Assembly: GCA_005880985.1 (NCBI GenBank)
Contig: VBIQ01000016.1
Coordinates: forward strand, 1-64,000
Source of the DNA: Chloroflexota bacterium
GTDB lineage: Bacteria > Chloroflexota > Dormibacteria > Aeolococcales > Aeolococcaceae
Length of the DNA stretch: 64,000 nt
Direction of reading: 5' to 3'
Within the stretch, counting starts at the first letter, position 1. Every line of letters starts with the position of its first letter. Both the position numbers and the translations under genes were made by a program. This document shows, piece after piece, positions 1 through 8,593 of the stretch. Under the pieces are notes generated by a model. That model was not told the origin of the DNA. It was given only the letters and a program-made list of their open reading frames with translations, and did no database searches.

Positions 1-66
1 TACGAGCCATTCGAGGTGGGCACGCAGCGCGCCTATGTGATTGCCCGCAAGCCGGCGACCGCATGA
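1..66 (+). CDS. C-terminal end of a truncated gene, unidentified
   Basis: The window opens inside a reading frame that ends at TGA 64-66. Only 21 residues are visible, ending in a strand-like YVIARKP segment. That ending is common in Rossmann-fold methyltransferases but is far too short to assign a function. The following 250 bases before the next gene show no coding signal. Confidence 0.4.
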   Translation, partial: YEPFEVGTQRAYVIARKPATA

Positions 67-319
67 CGCTCGTCCAGAGCGGGTACTCGCGTTTGCCTCA
101 AGCCCGCATGGGGCGCAACGCTCGGCAGTTGGAGCTCCAGACTGTAGCTTGTTCGAACTTGTCTGCGCTTCGGGCGACGCTGGGTGAGCTTGCGAAAACC
201 GCCTCCCCGGCGGACCGGCCGGGTGTCGAGTGAGACCAGGGCTGGCCTGGGCCCGGCACGGCTCGCGCGGAGCACTCCCCTCAGCTTGAACTGGCCCGCT
301 TGCTCCAATCCGTGATCAA

Positions 320-1147
320 ATGCTGGGCACGACACGCGACAACAGGGACCCGCGGGGGGAGCGATTGGGCAGAAGGCGCTGGTACCGAGGCCGCCTCGCC
401 GGGGTCGGCGTGATCGGCGCGGTGGTCGTCGCATGTGGGTCGTCTCCGCAGCGCACGCCCGACCCGGCGGCACGCGCCCGATTCATGACCGTTGATGAGC
501 TCGCCGCGGGAAAGCTGGACGCGCTGCCGACCGGCAGCCAGTTCATCCGCGTCATCAACTTCCACCAGGCACCGGGCCAGTCCTTCCCATCACGCAAGCA
601 CCAGCCGGGGATCATCTACCAGAGCGGCGGCGGGCAGGTACTCGGTTACTCCGACGGGCAGCGTGTCGCCATCGTCGCCGGTCGGGCCGCATACCAGCGC
701 AGCGCAGAGCACGCGCACACCAACACGGGCGCCGACGAGAACACCTGGTACTTCCTCGCGCTGTGGCCGACGGCACAACGCGGCACCCCGCTCGTCGTGG
801 CTGGTGCCGAGGTCGCCTACGAGACCGAGGACCTCCCGGCATCAGCGCTGGCACCGGCGCAGTACGTCGAGACTCTGCAGCGCATCACCCTCCAACCCGG
901 CGGTCGAAGCGCGGCGCATCGCCTAGGCGGCAACGAAGTCGTCTTTGTCCTCGATGGGGCGGTGACGGTGAAGGCGGCTGGACGGGCGGCGGTCCACCTC
1001 GTCCCGGGGGAGGGCACTTACCTGGCTCCCGACATCCCGACACAGGAGATCGCCGCCGCGTCGGCCGGCGCCAGCTATCTGGTCTACGTCGTGATCGCGG
1101 TCGGCCGGGCGTTCGCGACCGATCTCGATGCGGCGCCGGCTGGCTGA
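320..1147 (+). CDS. Cupin-domain lipoprotein
   Basis: A 275-residue protein. The N-terminus is arginine-rich (RRRWYRGR), followed by a hydrophobic stretch and a lipobox-like VVACG, so it is probably exported and lipid-anchored. The C-terminal part (about residues 185-260) has cupin features: [19 protein letters not shown], a VLDGAVTV strand and a PGEG turn. Only one of the usual metal histidines is obvious, so an enzymatic role is not clear. The ATG at 320 has no good ribosome-binding site, and a later start is possible. Its 3' end overlaps the convergent NHL gene by 64 bases. Confidence 0.7.
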   Translation: MLGTTRDNRDPRGERLGRRRWYRGRLAGVGVIGAVVVACGSSPQRTPDPAARARFMTVDELAAGKLDALPTGSQFIRVINFHQAPGQSFPSRKHQPGIIYQSGGGQVLGYSDGQRVAIVAGRAAYQRSAEHAHTNTGADENTWYFLALWPTAQRGTPLVVAGAEVAYETEDLPASALAPAQYVETLQRITLQPGGRSAAHRLGGNEVVFVLDGAVTVKAAGRAAVHLVPGEGTYLAPDIPTQEIAAASAGASYLVYVVIAVGRAFATDLDAAPAG

Positions 1148-2556
1148 TCGACGAGTCGCACCCGGTCGTTGTCCGCTTCGGCGATGTAGACGCCGCCGAC
1201 CGGGAGCGCGACCACTCCGAGGGGCCGCGCCAGCTGTGCCTGCGTGGCGTCCCCGCCGTCACCCGCCGACCCCGCCTGTCCATTCCCGGCGAGAGTGCTG
1301 ATAATGCCGTCGACGGCGACCTGGCGGACCCTATTGTTGAGAGCGTCGGCGATGAGGAGGTCGCCGGCACCGTCGACCGAAAGGCAACCCGCGCCACTCA
1401 GCGGACCCGAGGCGAGATTGAGCCGGGCGGCCGTCGCCGAGTCGCCGTCGCCGGCGAACCCCGGCTCTCCGCTCCCAGCGACGGTGGTGATGACTCCGGC
1501 GGCGTCGATGCGCCGGACCCGGTCGTTGAGCGTGTCGGCGACATATACGTTGTCCTCGGCGTCCACGGCGATGCAGCGCGGACCGTTGAGGAGCGCGGAC
1601 CCCGCCAGGCCGCCATCGCCCGCGTACCCCGCGTCGCCGGTGCCGGCGACCGTGCTGATGACGCCGTCCGGTCCCACGGCGCGCACTCGGTTGTTCCCGC
1701 TGTCGGCGATGAGCAGGACCCCGCCGAAGCCGATGGCTAGGCCCGTCGGTGTGTCCAGCCGCGCCGTCGCGGCCGGTCCGCCGTCACCGGCATAGCCTCT
1801 CTGCCCCGTGCCGGCCACAGTACTGATCACGCCGCGCGCGTCGACACGACGGACGCGGTTGTCGCCGGAGTCGGCGATGTAGATGTTGCCGCCGTTGTCG
1901 ACAACAATGTCCTGCGGGCCGTCGAGGTCGGCCGCCGTTGCCGCCCCACCGTCGCCCGCGGAGCCGGCGCGCCCGGAGCCGGCCACCGTGACCACGGTGC
2001 CGTCACCGTTCACCCGGCGAACGCGATCCCCCTCGAGGATGTACAGCCGGCCCTGTTGGTCGATGTCCACGGAGAGCGGGCTGCTCAGGTCGGTCGCGGA
2101 GGCAGCGTGCCCATCCGGACCATCGCCGCGCACACCGGTCCCCGCCACGGTGAGGATCACCCGCCCCGTCGGCGCCGATCCGCCGCCGCGGAGCGACGCC
2201 GCCAGCGCCAGGCCCGCGGTGATCAGCGCGACGAGGCCGACCGCGGGGACGGCGGGCCGACGGAGGCGCCGGGCCCGGGCCGCGGGGACGCCGAGGTCGG
2301 CAGCGGCGGCTGGTACTGTGCGCGCGACCGGCGGCCCCGGGACATCAGCCCGGTCGCCGCCCGTCGCCCGCTGCTCCGTGACCCAGGCGGCGATCTGGAC
2401 CCGCGAGTGGAACCCGAGCTTGTTCCGGATGGACTCGACGTGCCCCTCGGCGGTGCGCTCGGAGATGAAGAGGCGGGTTGCGATCTCCCGGTTGCTCAGG
2501 CCCTCGGCGACGAGGTCCGCGATCTCCCGCTCGCGGCGGCTGAGGCGCAGCGTCAG
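1084..2556 (-). CDS. LuxR-type HTH / transmembrane / NHL-repeat fusion protein; start codon problematic
   Basis: One open frame of about 490 codons. The N-terminal LuxR helix-turn-helix ([19 protein letters not shown], then [15 protein letters not shown]) spans about residues 4-65. A linker follows, then a basic, hydrophobic membrane segment (about residues 105-130), then five or six NHL repeats with the AGTG..GYAGDGG signature forming a beta-propeller. Known NHL propellers bind ligands or proteins. The layout suggests a membrane-tethered regulator with an outside sensor; that is inference. The HTH frame has no ATG, GTG or TTG start: only CTG at 2556. An ATG at 2567 is one base out of frame, and one extra G in the GGGG run would join it to the HTH. 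GTG at 2160 would give only the propeller. Confidence 0.7.
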   Translation of the reverse strand: MTLRLSRREREIADLVAEGLSNREIATRLFISERTAEGHVESIRNKLGFHSRVQIAAWVTEQRATGGDRADVPGPPVARTVPAAAADLGVPAARARRLRRPAVPAVGLVALITAGLALAASLRGGGSAPTGRVILTVAGTGVRGDGPDGHAASATDLSSPLSVDIDQQGRLYILEGDRVRRVNGDGTVVTVAGSGRAGSAGDGGAATAADLDGPQDIVVDNGGNIYIADSGDNRVRRVDARGVISTVAGTGQRGYAGDGGPAATARLDTPTGLAIGFGGVLLIADSGNNRVRAVGPDGVISTVAGTGDAGYAGDGGLAGSALLNGPRCIAVDAEDNVYVADTLNDRVRRIDAAGVITTVAGSGEPGFAGDGDSATAARLNLASGPLSGAGCLSVDGAGDLLIADALNNRVRQVAVDGIISTLAGNGQAGSAGDGGDATQAQLARPLGVVALPVGGVYIAEADNDRVRLVDQPAGAASRSVANARPTAITT

Positions 2557-2752
2557 TCCCTCCCCATGGATCCGGCCCGTCGTCCCTCGGTCGCGTCGGC
2601 CGCCCGCGGACGCTCCGCAGCATAGGGCCGAGTCGCCGGGGGGCGAAAAACAGGTACTCCCCCGCGTAGTTCTCCCGATGCGCGGAGGGCCCTGCGACGG
2701 CAGCGTGTCGGGTCACAGGCCGCCGCCAGCGCGGCCACGGGGGAGACTGACC

Positions 2753-3610
2753 ATGAACCACGCACAGACCCGGCGGATGGTTCGACTCACAGCGATGTCG
2801 GCCGCGTTGGTCGCCGTCGCCGCCTGCGGCTCGGCGACCACATCGTCGCACAGCGCAAGCTCCGCATCGTCCTCGGCGGCCGTTCCCGCGGCGGTTCTCT
2901 CCGACCTGGCGCCGTCGGGACGGCTGCGCGTCGGGATCCCCGCAGCACCTCCGATTTTCGCCGTCAAGGACCCGACCAGCGGCGTGATGCACGGGATCGG
3001 CGTGGACCTGGCCACCGCCCTGGGGCGGCAGCTCGGAGTTCCCGTCGACACGGTGTCCTACCCCGACCCGGGAGGGACGATCGACGCGGCCCAGTCCGGC
3101 GCGTGGGATGTCGGCATCCTCCCCCTCAACCCCAAGGCGGCGACGGTGGCCGACCTGACCTCCCCGTTCTTGCTCCTGCCGCACACGTATCTGGTGCGCG
3201 CCGACTCGGCGATCCACACCGTCGCGGACGCCGACCAGCCTGGCATCCGCATCGCCTCGCAGGCGGGTTCCCCCCACACGGCCGCGCTCACGGCGCAGCT
3301 GAAGCACGCCAAGCTGGTCCCCGTTGACAGCACCGCCGCGGGCCTGCGGCTGCTGGCCACGGGACAGGCCGACACGTACGCCGACGCCCGCTCCGCCCTG
3401 CGCGGACTCGCTGCGCAGGTGCCTGGGTCGCGACTGGTCACCGACGACTTCTTCGTCGCCCGCTTCGCCCTGGCAGTGCCTCGGGGTCACGCGACCGGCC
3501 AGGCCTTCCTGGCGCGGTTCGTCGAGGCGGAGAAGGCGTCGGGCTTCCTGCAGCAGGCGATCGACCGCCTGGGCAAGCCCGACATAGCGGTCGCCCCGGC
3601 GGCTTCCTGA
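2753..3610 (+). CDS. Family 3 extracellular solute-binding lipoprotein (amino-acid ABC type)
   Basis: A 285-residue protein with a lipoprotein signal: hydrophobic segment then lipobox VAACGS at about residue 22, followed by a Ser/Ala-rich tether. The mature part is a PBPb fold (RLRVGIPAAPPIFAVKD, then GIGVDLATALGRQLGV, then WDVGILPLNP), the two-lobed periplasmic binding domain used by polar amino-acid ABC importers. ATG 2753 was chosen because GGGGGA lies about 10 bases upstream and the signal peptide starts there. No permease or ATPase genes lie nearby, so it may work with a distant transporter or as a free sensor. A strong hairpin follows. Confidence 0.88.
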   Translation: MNHAQTRRMVRLTAMSAALVAVAACGSATTSSHSASSASSSAAVPAAVLSDLAPSGRLRVGIPAAPPIFAVKDPTSGVMHGIGVDLATALGRQLGVPVDTVSYPDPGGTIDAAQSGAWDVGILPLNPKAATVADLTSPFLLLPHTYLVRADSAIHTVADADQPGIRIASQAGSPHTAALTAQLKHAKLVPVDSTAAGLRLLATGQADTYADARSALRGLAAQVPGSRLVTDDFFVARFALAVPRGHATGQAFLARFVEAEKASGFLQQAIDRLGKPDIAVAPAAS

Positions 3611-3626
3611 GCGCAGCAGTCTCCTG

Positions 3627-3655
3627 GAGCCCCGGGGCAGCGAGCCCCGGGGCTC
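3627..3655 (+). terminator. Strong GC hairpin, likely terminator
   Basis: GAGCCCCGGGG (3627-3637) pairs perfectly with CCCCGGGGCTC (3645-3655) around a 7-base loop. It sits 17 bases after the stop of the solute-binding protein. There is no U-tract, which is common in very GC-rich genomes. Confidence 0.7.
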
Positions 3656-4246
3656 TTCGGATGAGAGCGCTGAAGGCCGGTTGACAACTGCCGGTTCATG
3701 CAATTCCCGCCCTGGGTGGTCGAATCGCCGCGGGAATCCTGGAGGCTCAGGAGTGTCCTGAGTAGTGCCTCCGGCTGTTCGACCTCTACTCGGCCGGGCG
3801 CTGGACGTTTTAGTGACGTCCGGCAGACGTCACTGGTGGCTTTGCCGCCAGCCCGAGTTCTCCTGAGCCGATCGCCTGGCAGCCTACTTGCCGGCTGTCA
3901 TATTCGCGCCCGAAAGCCGGATTTGTACTTGTGTGCCACGGTGGTCGCGGCCGACCAATGGCGCAGCTCCACGCCATCTGGTCAGCCGCCTTGCCCAAGT
4001 GACTTGCACGCCGCCGGTAAGGCCGCGTGTCGCGTTTTCGGCGCTTTCCCCGGTTTGGTCTGCATGAGCACCACTCGGGCCGGGGGCCATGCCGCGTCCC
4101 CTCAGAGGGCTGCTGTCGTTTGGGTGAGCGCATTGGTCACCGCTTCGGCCACCACCAGGGTCGCCACTCTTGATGCGACGGGGGTCAGCGGTGGAAATCC
4201 CTGGTCTGATGCCGCGAAGGCGCCCGTAGACCTTCCCCGACTGTAA
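3656..4246. other. Intergenic stretch without a convincing gene
   Basis: About 590 bases between the hairpin and the replication-relaxation gene. Open frames here have composition unlike real proteins. The one notable structure is the perfect inverted repeat at 3812-3834. The left end of the serine-recombinase element may lie here, but no attachment-site repeat was found. Confidence 0.5.
3812..3834. repeat. Perfect 8-bp inverted repeat (AGTGACGT / ACGTCACT)
   Basis: AGTGACGT at 3812-3819 is mirrored by ACGTCACT at 3827-3834 with a 7-base spacer. It could be an operator, a recombinase site or a small hairpin. It lies 413 bases upstream of the replication-relaxation gene. Confidence 0.55.
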
Positions 4247-5227
4247 ATGGTGGAAATGAGGGAATTGACGACGAAGGCGCGGCCCAGGGTGACTGACGAG
4301 CTGGTGATGCGCGTCGCGGGCCACCTGACCGAACGGGATCGCCGCATCCTTCGCCTCCTCGCTGACCACCGCGTCCTCACCACGGACCACATTCGTGACG
4401 TGTTCTTCGACCACCTCAACACGGCGCAGCACCGCCTCACCCTGCTCCACCAGATGCGCCTGGTTGACCGCTTCCGGCGCCTGGACGGTGGGTACGCCAC
4501 GGGTCCCTACCACTACGTTCTCGACCAGCTCGGCGCCATGGTGATCGCCGCCGAGCGTGACCGCGACCTGGACACGGTGCGCTGGCGGCGGGACAAGGCC
4601 TTCGCCATCAGCGACAGTCAGCGGCTCGCCCATCACCTCGGCGTCAACGGCTTCTTCTGTGCCCTCCTTCGTCACGCGCGGCACACCTCGGGAGCGCGTC
4701 TCTGGCACTGGTGGTCGGAGCGGCGCATCACCGACTGGCTCCTCAAGGTCGTGCATCCCGACGGCTGGGGGCGGTGGGAGGAGGCAGGAAGGTCGGTCGG
4801 CTTCTTCCTCGAGTACGACCGCGGCACTGAACCACTGGATCGCCTGGTCGCCAAGCTGGAGGGGTACGCCGACGTGGAAGTCGGCACCGGCCAGCTTGAG
4901 TGGATCCTCTTCTGGCTGCCGAGCCAGCGCCGGGAGGCCAACGTGCGGGCCGCCATGGCCGGAGCGACCGTCCCGCTGGCCACGGCGGCGGGCAGCCTCG
5001 GCCGACCACCCGCAGAGGCGGTCTGGTGGCCTATGGGGCACCCACGGCCACGCCGGCGTCTCGCCGAGTTGGCCGACGTGCCGAAGCCGCCCGAGGCTTT
5101 TATTCGGCGTGCCCGGAGGCAAGCCGAGCGACTGCAGCCCGAGCAAGGCGAGGTGACTCACGCCACCACAACCCCACCGGCCGGCGACGACGCCGATCCT
5201 GCGGATCCCGAGGAAGATTGGGGTTGA
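4247..5227 (+). CDS. Replication-relaxation family protein
   Basis: A 326-residue protein matching the replication-relaxation family found on actinobacterial integrative and conjugative elements. A winged-helix N-terminal part (TERDRRILRLLADHRVLTTD then HIRDVFFDHLNTAQHRLTLL) is followed by the family core GYHY-like block (YHYVLDQLGAMVIA) and a nuclease-like region (DGWGRWEE, then FFLEYDRGTEPLDRLVAKLE). The role in the family is poorly known, with a link to element replication or transfer. The C-terminal tail is acidic and disordered. The stop overlaps the TTG of the next gene (TTGA), indicating translational coupling in a three-gene operon ending in a recombinase. Confidence 0.85.
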   Translation: MVEMRELTTKARPRVTDELVMRVAGHLTERDRRILRLLADHRVLTTDHIRDVFFDHLNTAQHRLTLLHQMRLVDRFRRLDGGYATGPYHYVLDQLGAMVIAAERDRDLDTVRWRRDKAFAISDSQRLAHHLGVNGFFCALLRHARHTSGARLWHWWSERRITDWLLKVVHPDGWGRWEEAGRSVGFFLEYDRGTEPLDRLVAKLEGYADVEVGTGQLEWILFWLPSQRREANVRAAMAGATVPLATAAGSLGRPPAEAVWWPMGHPRPRRRLAELADVPKPPEAFIRRARRQAERLQPEQGEVTHATTTPPAGDDADPADPEEDWG

Positions 5228-5523
5228 CGGCAGCGGGCACTCCAGCGACGGAGGGACGGCCCCCGCACACTCAACAGCCCGACCAGCTTGACGAGCAGCT
5301 GCGCCTCTTCGCCCGCGCCCTCATCGACACGGCGATGCAGGTCCACGAGCAGGTTGAGACCGCGCTCTCCGTGGAGGGCATGCCGCCCGGACCAAGGGCT
5401 CTCGGACCACGCTTGAGGACTGCAGCGCATCGAGGTACCCTCCGACGCCCCGCGGCCGCGACCCGGCACGCCGCCGGCGCCGAGGCCCCGCGGGAGCCAA
5501 TCGCCACGGAGGTCGACCGGTGA
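5224..5523 (+). CDS. Small coupled protein between relaxation protein and recombinase
   Basis: A 99-residue frame starting at TTG 5224, which overlaps the preceding stop (TTGA). It ends in TGA 5521-5523, which overlaps the GTG of the recombinase (GTGA). Double 4-base overlaps argue strongly that it is translated. A central amphipathic helix (DEQLRLFARALIDTAMQVHE) is followed by a basic, Pro/Ala-rich tail. No known family was recognised. By position it could be a small accessory of the recombination operon. Confidence 0.6.
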   Translation: MTAAGTPATEGRPPHTQQPDQLDEQLRLFARALIDTAMQVHEQVETALSVEGMPPGPRALGPRLRTAAHRGTLRRPAAATRHAAGAEAPREPIATEVDR

Positions 5524-7295
5524 GCGAGTCGAGGCGGGGTGCGGAACCAGCGACCAACACCACGCGCGCCGTCATCTACCTGCGGGTCTCCGACAAGCAG
5601 CAAGTAGAGCGGGATGACACCGAGGAGGGGTATTCGCTGCCCGCCCAACGCGAGGCGTCCGTACAACTGATCCGCGAGCAGGGCTGGTCGCTGGTCGACG
5701 AGTACTGCGACCGCGGTGAGTCGGCATCGAAGGATGACGACGCCCGGCCCCAGTTCAACGCCATGCTTCAGCGCATCTTCGAGCAGGGCGACGTCGACGT
5801 GGTCGTGGTGCACAAGCGCGACCGCTTCGCCCGCAACGCAGCCCGCCACCTTGCCCTGCGCGCCGCGCTACGCAAGCGCGGCGTGCGCCTCGAGTCAGTG
5901 GTGAACAAATTGGAGGAGACTGCGGCCGGCTGGCTCGCTGAGGGCATCGAGGCCTTGGTCAACGAGTACCACTCGGCGAATCTCTCCGCCGAGGTCAAGA
6001 AGGGCATGCGTCAAAAGGCGCAGATGGGTGGCTGGATCCACCGGGCCCCACTCGGCTACCTCAACCGCAAGGAGTGGGAGGGCGGGCGGCGGATGGCCTA
6101 TGTCATCCCCGATCCGGAGCGGGCCCCGCTTGTGGTCGAGGCCTTCCAGCTGTACGCCAGCGGCGACTACACCGTGGAGCAGCTGGCGACAGAGATGGAG
6201 GCCCGCGGCCTGCGCATGCGAGCGTGGCGCGACCGACCGGAACGCCCACTCTCCATCAACGGGCTTCGCTGGGTGCTGGGCAACAAGTTCTATGTCGGGG
6301 TCGTCGAGCACAACGGGGTGGAGTACCACGGGCGGCACGAGCCTCTCGTCGACGCGCAGACCTTCGAGAAAGCACAGTCCATCCTCGCCTCGCGTGGCGG
6401 TGACGGCACGCGCGAGCTGTGCCATAGCCACTACCTCAAGGGCTTGCTGGTCTGCGGTGTGTGCGGGCGACGCCTGTCGATCCAGTTCTCCAAGGGCAAG
6501 TACGTCTACTTCTACTGCCTCGGCCAGAAGGACCGGCGGCGGCCGACCGGATGCCGCGAAGCGTACGTTCCCGTCACCAACCTGGAGCAGCAGGTCGAGG
6601 CGCTCTATGCGCGCATCCAATTGCGGCCCGAGATGGCTGAGCGGCTGCGCGGCTGGCTGGAGGTGGAGCTCATTTCCCGTGAAGAGCGCAACGTCGCAGA
6701 ACGGGAGTTCCAGGCCAAACGGCTAGAGAAGCTGAACGCCCAACGCCGCAAGTTGCTGGACGCTTACTACGCTGCTGCGATTGACGTGGCGATGCTGCGA
6801 GAGGAGCAGGACCGGCTACGTCGTGAGACGGCCGATGTGGAAGAGCGTCTGCGGGAGGTTGACGCAACCCTGGCGCAGTGGCAGGAGATCCTCGGCATCG
6901 CGCTACGCTTCGCCGAGAGTTGCGGCGCTGCGTACCGTGTCGCAAAGGAGCGTACGCGGGCGCTGTACAACCGAGCGGTGTTTGAGAGACTCATCGTCCG
7001 CAACGGTCGAGTCGCGGAACCGCACTACGCGGCGCCCTTCGACCTAGTCTTCGGCGTGGGCGAGTTCGAACAAGGAAGTCTGGAGCGGGAGACGGGACTC
7101 GAACCCGCGACATCCAGCTTGGAAGGAACCCGATGCTATTTGAATTCGCCCTTCCATCAACGGTTGCCAGGAGCGCCTTATTCGCTCTTCTGCCGAAGGA
7201 CTGCGACCCCGTTGCAACCACGCTGGCGGCCCCAACGACGAGCTTGCGCTGGCCAACACTTTGGCTGCGACTCACTTAGGCTGGGTGTCCGCTAG
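5520..7295 (+). CDS. Large serine recombinase (resolvase/integrase family), C-terminus altered
   Basis: A site-specific DNA recombinase. The resolvase catalytic domain has AVIYLRVSDKQ with the nucleophile at Ser24 and the arginine block KRDRFARNA. The recombinase domain (GYLNRKEW, then NGLRWVLGNKFYVG) spans about residues 180-290. A zinc ribbon (CGVCG then FYCLGQ and GCREAY) starts near residue 312, and a long coiled coil follows. From 7080 the frame reads antisense tRNA-Gly sequence (SLERETGLEPATSSLEG). In an intact tRNA gene the next codon would be TAG, giving a 536-residue protein. Insertion of the neighbouring element replaced that stop and added 55 residues of foreign sequence. The start GTG 5520 overlaps the preceding stop. 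Confidence 0.9.
   Translation: MSESRRGAEPATNTTRAVIYLRVSDKQQVERDDTEEGYSLPAQREASVQLIREQGWSLVDEYCDRGESASKDDDARPQFNAMLQRIFEQGDVDVVVVHKRDRFARNAARHLALRAALRKRGVRLESVVNKLEETAAGWLAEGIEALVNEYHSANLSAEVKKGMRQKAQMGGWIHRAPLGYLNRKEWEGGRRMAYVIPDPERAPLVVEAFQLYASGDYTVEQLATEMEARGLRMRAWRDRPERPLSINGLRWVLGNKFYVGVVEHNGVEYHGRHEPLVDAQTFEKAQSILASRGGDGTRELCHSHYLKGLLVCGVCGRRLSIQFSKGKYVYFYCLGQKDRRRPTGCREAYVPVTNLEQQVEALYARIQLRPEMAERLRGWLEVELISREERNVAEREFQAKRLEKLNAQRRKLLDAYYAAAIDVAMLREEQDRLRRETADVEERLREVDATLAQWQEILGIALRFAESCGAAYRVAKERTRALYNRAVFERLIVRNGRVAEPHYAAPFDLVFGVGEFEQGSLERETGLEPATSSLEGTRCYLNSPFHQRLPGAPYSLFCRRTATPLQPRWRPQRRACAGQHFGCDSLRLGVR
7080..7126. repeat. Left attachment-site repeat (3' part of tRNA-Gly)
   Basis: 45 of 47 bases match 40465-40511. 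The copy runs from the CCA end to the anticodon loop of tRNA-Gly on the minus strand, then diverges. The two differences (7095 G versus A, 7105 C versus T) fall on the two sides of the T-stem and keep base pairing. This copy is probably the host's original 3' half. Confidence 0.88.
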
Positions 7296-7858
7296 AGGCG
7301 ACTCGGTGTCATCCGACCGGCGTGCACGCGATGTGTCGTGGTGGTGTCTACGAGTTCCCACTGCCCTTCCCCTGGGTTCCAGCGAAACACCCGCTCTCGG
7401 CTACTCCATTCTGCGGTGCCCCAGTGCTCGGAAAGAGCATCGACAGCCTCGTCCAGGTGAGTAAGGTCGTCGCGATCGACTTCATACGTCGGCTCTGGAT
7501 CACGCCCCACGATGGTAATGCTGGCGCTGCCGGCTTTATCCGCAAGAACGTGGTGAAGGATGTACTTAAGTCCTCTCTTCGTGCCGCCCCAGACGTCGTC
7601 GGCCATAGCGCCAGCGAGGCCACCAGCCACGAACGGCCACACATTCATTAGAATGTGCAAGAGTGCCGTTGGGTCACCGGGGCCCCCGAACTTCCGTCGG
7701 CCGACGACTTCGATATACGGCACTGGGAGCAAATCTGCAGGATCGCCCCTCCAGTCCCTTGGGACGACGAGAAGACCGGACGCCTGAAAGTCGGCGTCGA
7801 TCGCGTCACCGAGGCCCTGGGTCGTCGGTGTCACATTAGTCATCTGCCAGTCGATCAC
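7292..7858 (-). CDS. Hypothetical protein at element left end
   Basis: A 188-residue protein with no recognised family. The middle has a hydrophobic, glycine-rich stretch (MNVWPFVAGGLAGAMADD) that could be a short membrane-associated helix. Around it are ordinary mixed alpha/beta segments (SASITIVGRDPEPTYEVD; RVFRWNPGEGQWELVD). A start at the second methionine (MTNVTP) is equally possible. It is the first gene inside the element after the left repeat and runs towards it, overlapping the extended recombinase stop by 4 bases. Confidence 0.55.
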   Translation of the reverse strand: MIDWQMTNVTPTTQGLGDAIDADFQASGLLVVPRDWRGDPADLLPVPYIEVVGRRKFGGPGDPTALLHILMNVWPFVAGGLAGAMADDVWGGTKRGLKYILHHVLADKAGSASITIVGRDPEPTYEVDRDDLTHLDEAVDALSEHWGTAEWSSRERVFRWNPGEGQWELVDTTTTHRVHAGRMTPSRL

Positions 7859-8404
7859 GTCGAATTTCTCATGAGTAACTCACTGTCCACCAGCGTCCAC
7901 TGTGGTCTGTGTGGGCTTGACCCCTCTTCGCAGACACTCTGACTAAGCCACATGGCCCACTAAGTCAAGCACGGTTGCTCAGTCCCCGAACGCGAATCGC
8001 TGGGAAGCGGGCTCGGGAGCGTTGCGGCGGAGCTGGGCCACTCACAGGTGGCTCGGTCTGGGTGGTGGCCGATGGCATCGAGGTCTCCGATTAGGTCGGA
8101 TGGGTAGGGAGACGGTCGGTCGAACTTCCGGCCTCGAGCGAAGTGTCGCACTCCAAGGGAACGCCCGCGACCCTATGCGGAGGAAGGGTTGCCGGGGAGG
8201 AGGCGACCGGCTGACCCCTTCATGCTGAGCCGCCGCCTCGAAAGCCGGTATTGAGCGGCGCATGGGGCACTGCTTCCAGGTGAGTGACCAACAAAGAGGG
8301 TCTGCTCCATTAGCCTCGACGCTCTCGTGACGCTGGCGTGACCGAATGCGGCCACCTCGCCGTCTACCTTTGGGGTGACTAATCCGCGAGCACCCCTGGA
8401 AGTA
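7859..8404. other. Intergenic stretch, no gene seen
   Basis: About 545 bases between a minus-strand hypothetical gene and the pilin gene. Open frames are short and arginine-rich in the manner of non-coding GC-rich DNA. It must hold the divergent promoters for both neighbours, but no clear -35/-10 pair stood out. Confidence 0.5.
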
Positions 8405-8593
8405 ATGAACTACTTCACACGACACGTCGCCCGTCTTTTCCGTCCCCGTCTGAACGACGAGGAGGGTCAGGGCATGGTCGAATACGCCCTGATCTTGGTG
8501 CTCATCGCGGTCGTGGTGATCGTTATCTTGCAGATCGTGGGCAGTCAAGTGAACAACGTCTTCTCCAACGTTAGCAATGGCCTCAACCAGTAA
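8405..8593 (+). CDS. Flp/Fap-type class IVb pilin
   Basis: A 62-residue prepilin. A basic leader with the acidic processing region EEGQG precedes the hydrophobic class IVb core MVEYALILVLIAVVVIVIL. Cleavage is expected after the glycine before MVEY by a prepilin peptidase, leaving the conserved Glu-Tyr pair. The short C-terminus (QVNNVFSNVSNGLNQ) is typical. GTG 8375 in the same frame would add ten residues; ATG 8405 matches usual Flp length. No tad assembly genes are present in the window, so the pilin must use machinery elsewhere or be an orphan. Confidence 0.85.
   Translation: MNYFTRHVARLFRPRLNDEEGQGMVEYALILVLIAVVVIVILQIVGSQVNNVFSNVSNGLNQ

Noticed and set aside
3698-4246. 182-codon frame upstream of the replication-relaxation gene
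   Set aside because: No start signal, no domain, Ser/Arg/Pro-rich composition like non-coding frames.
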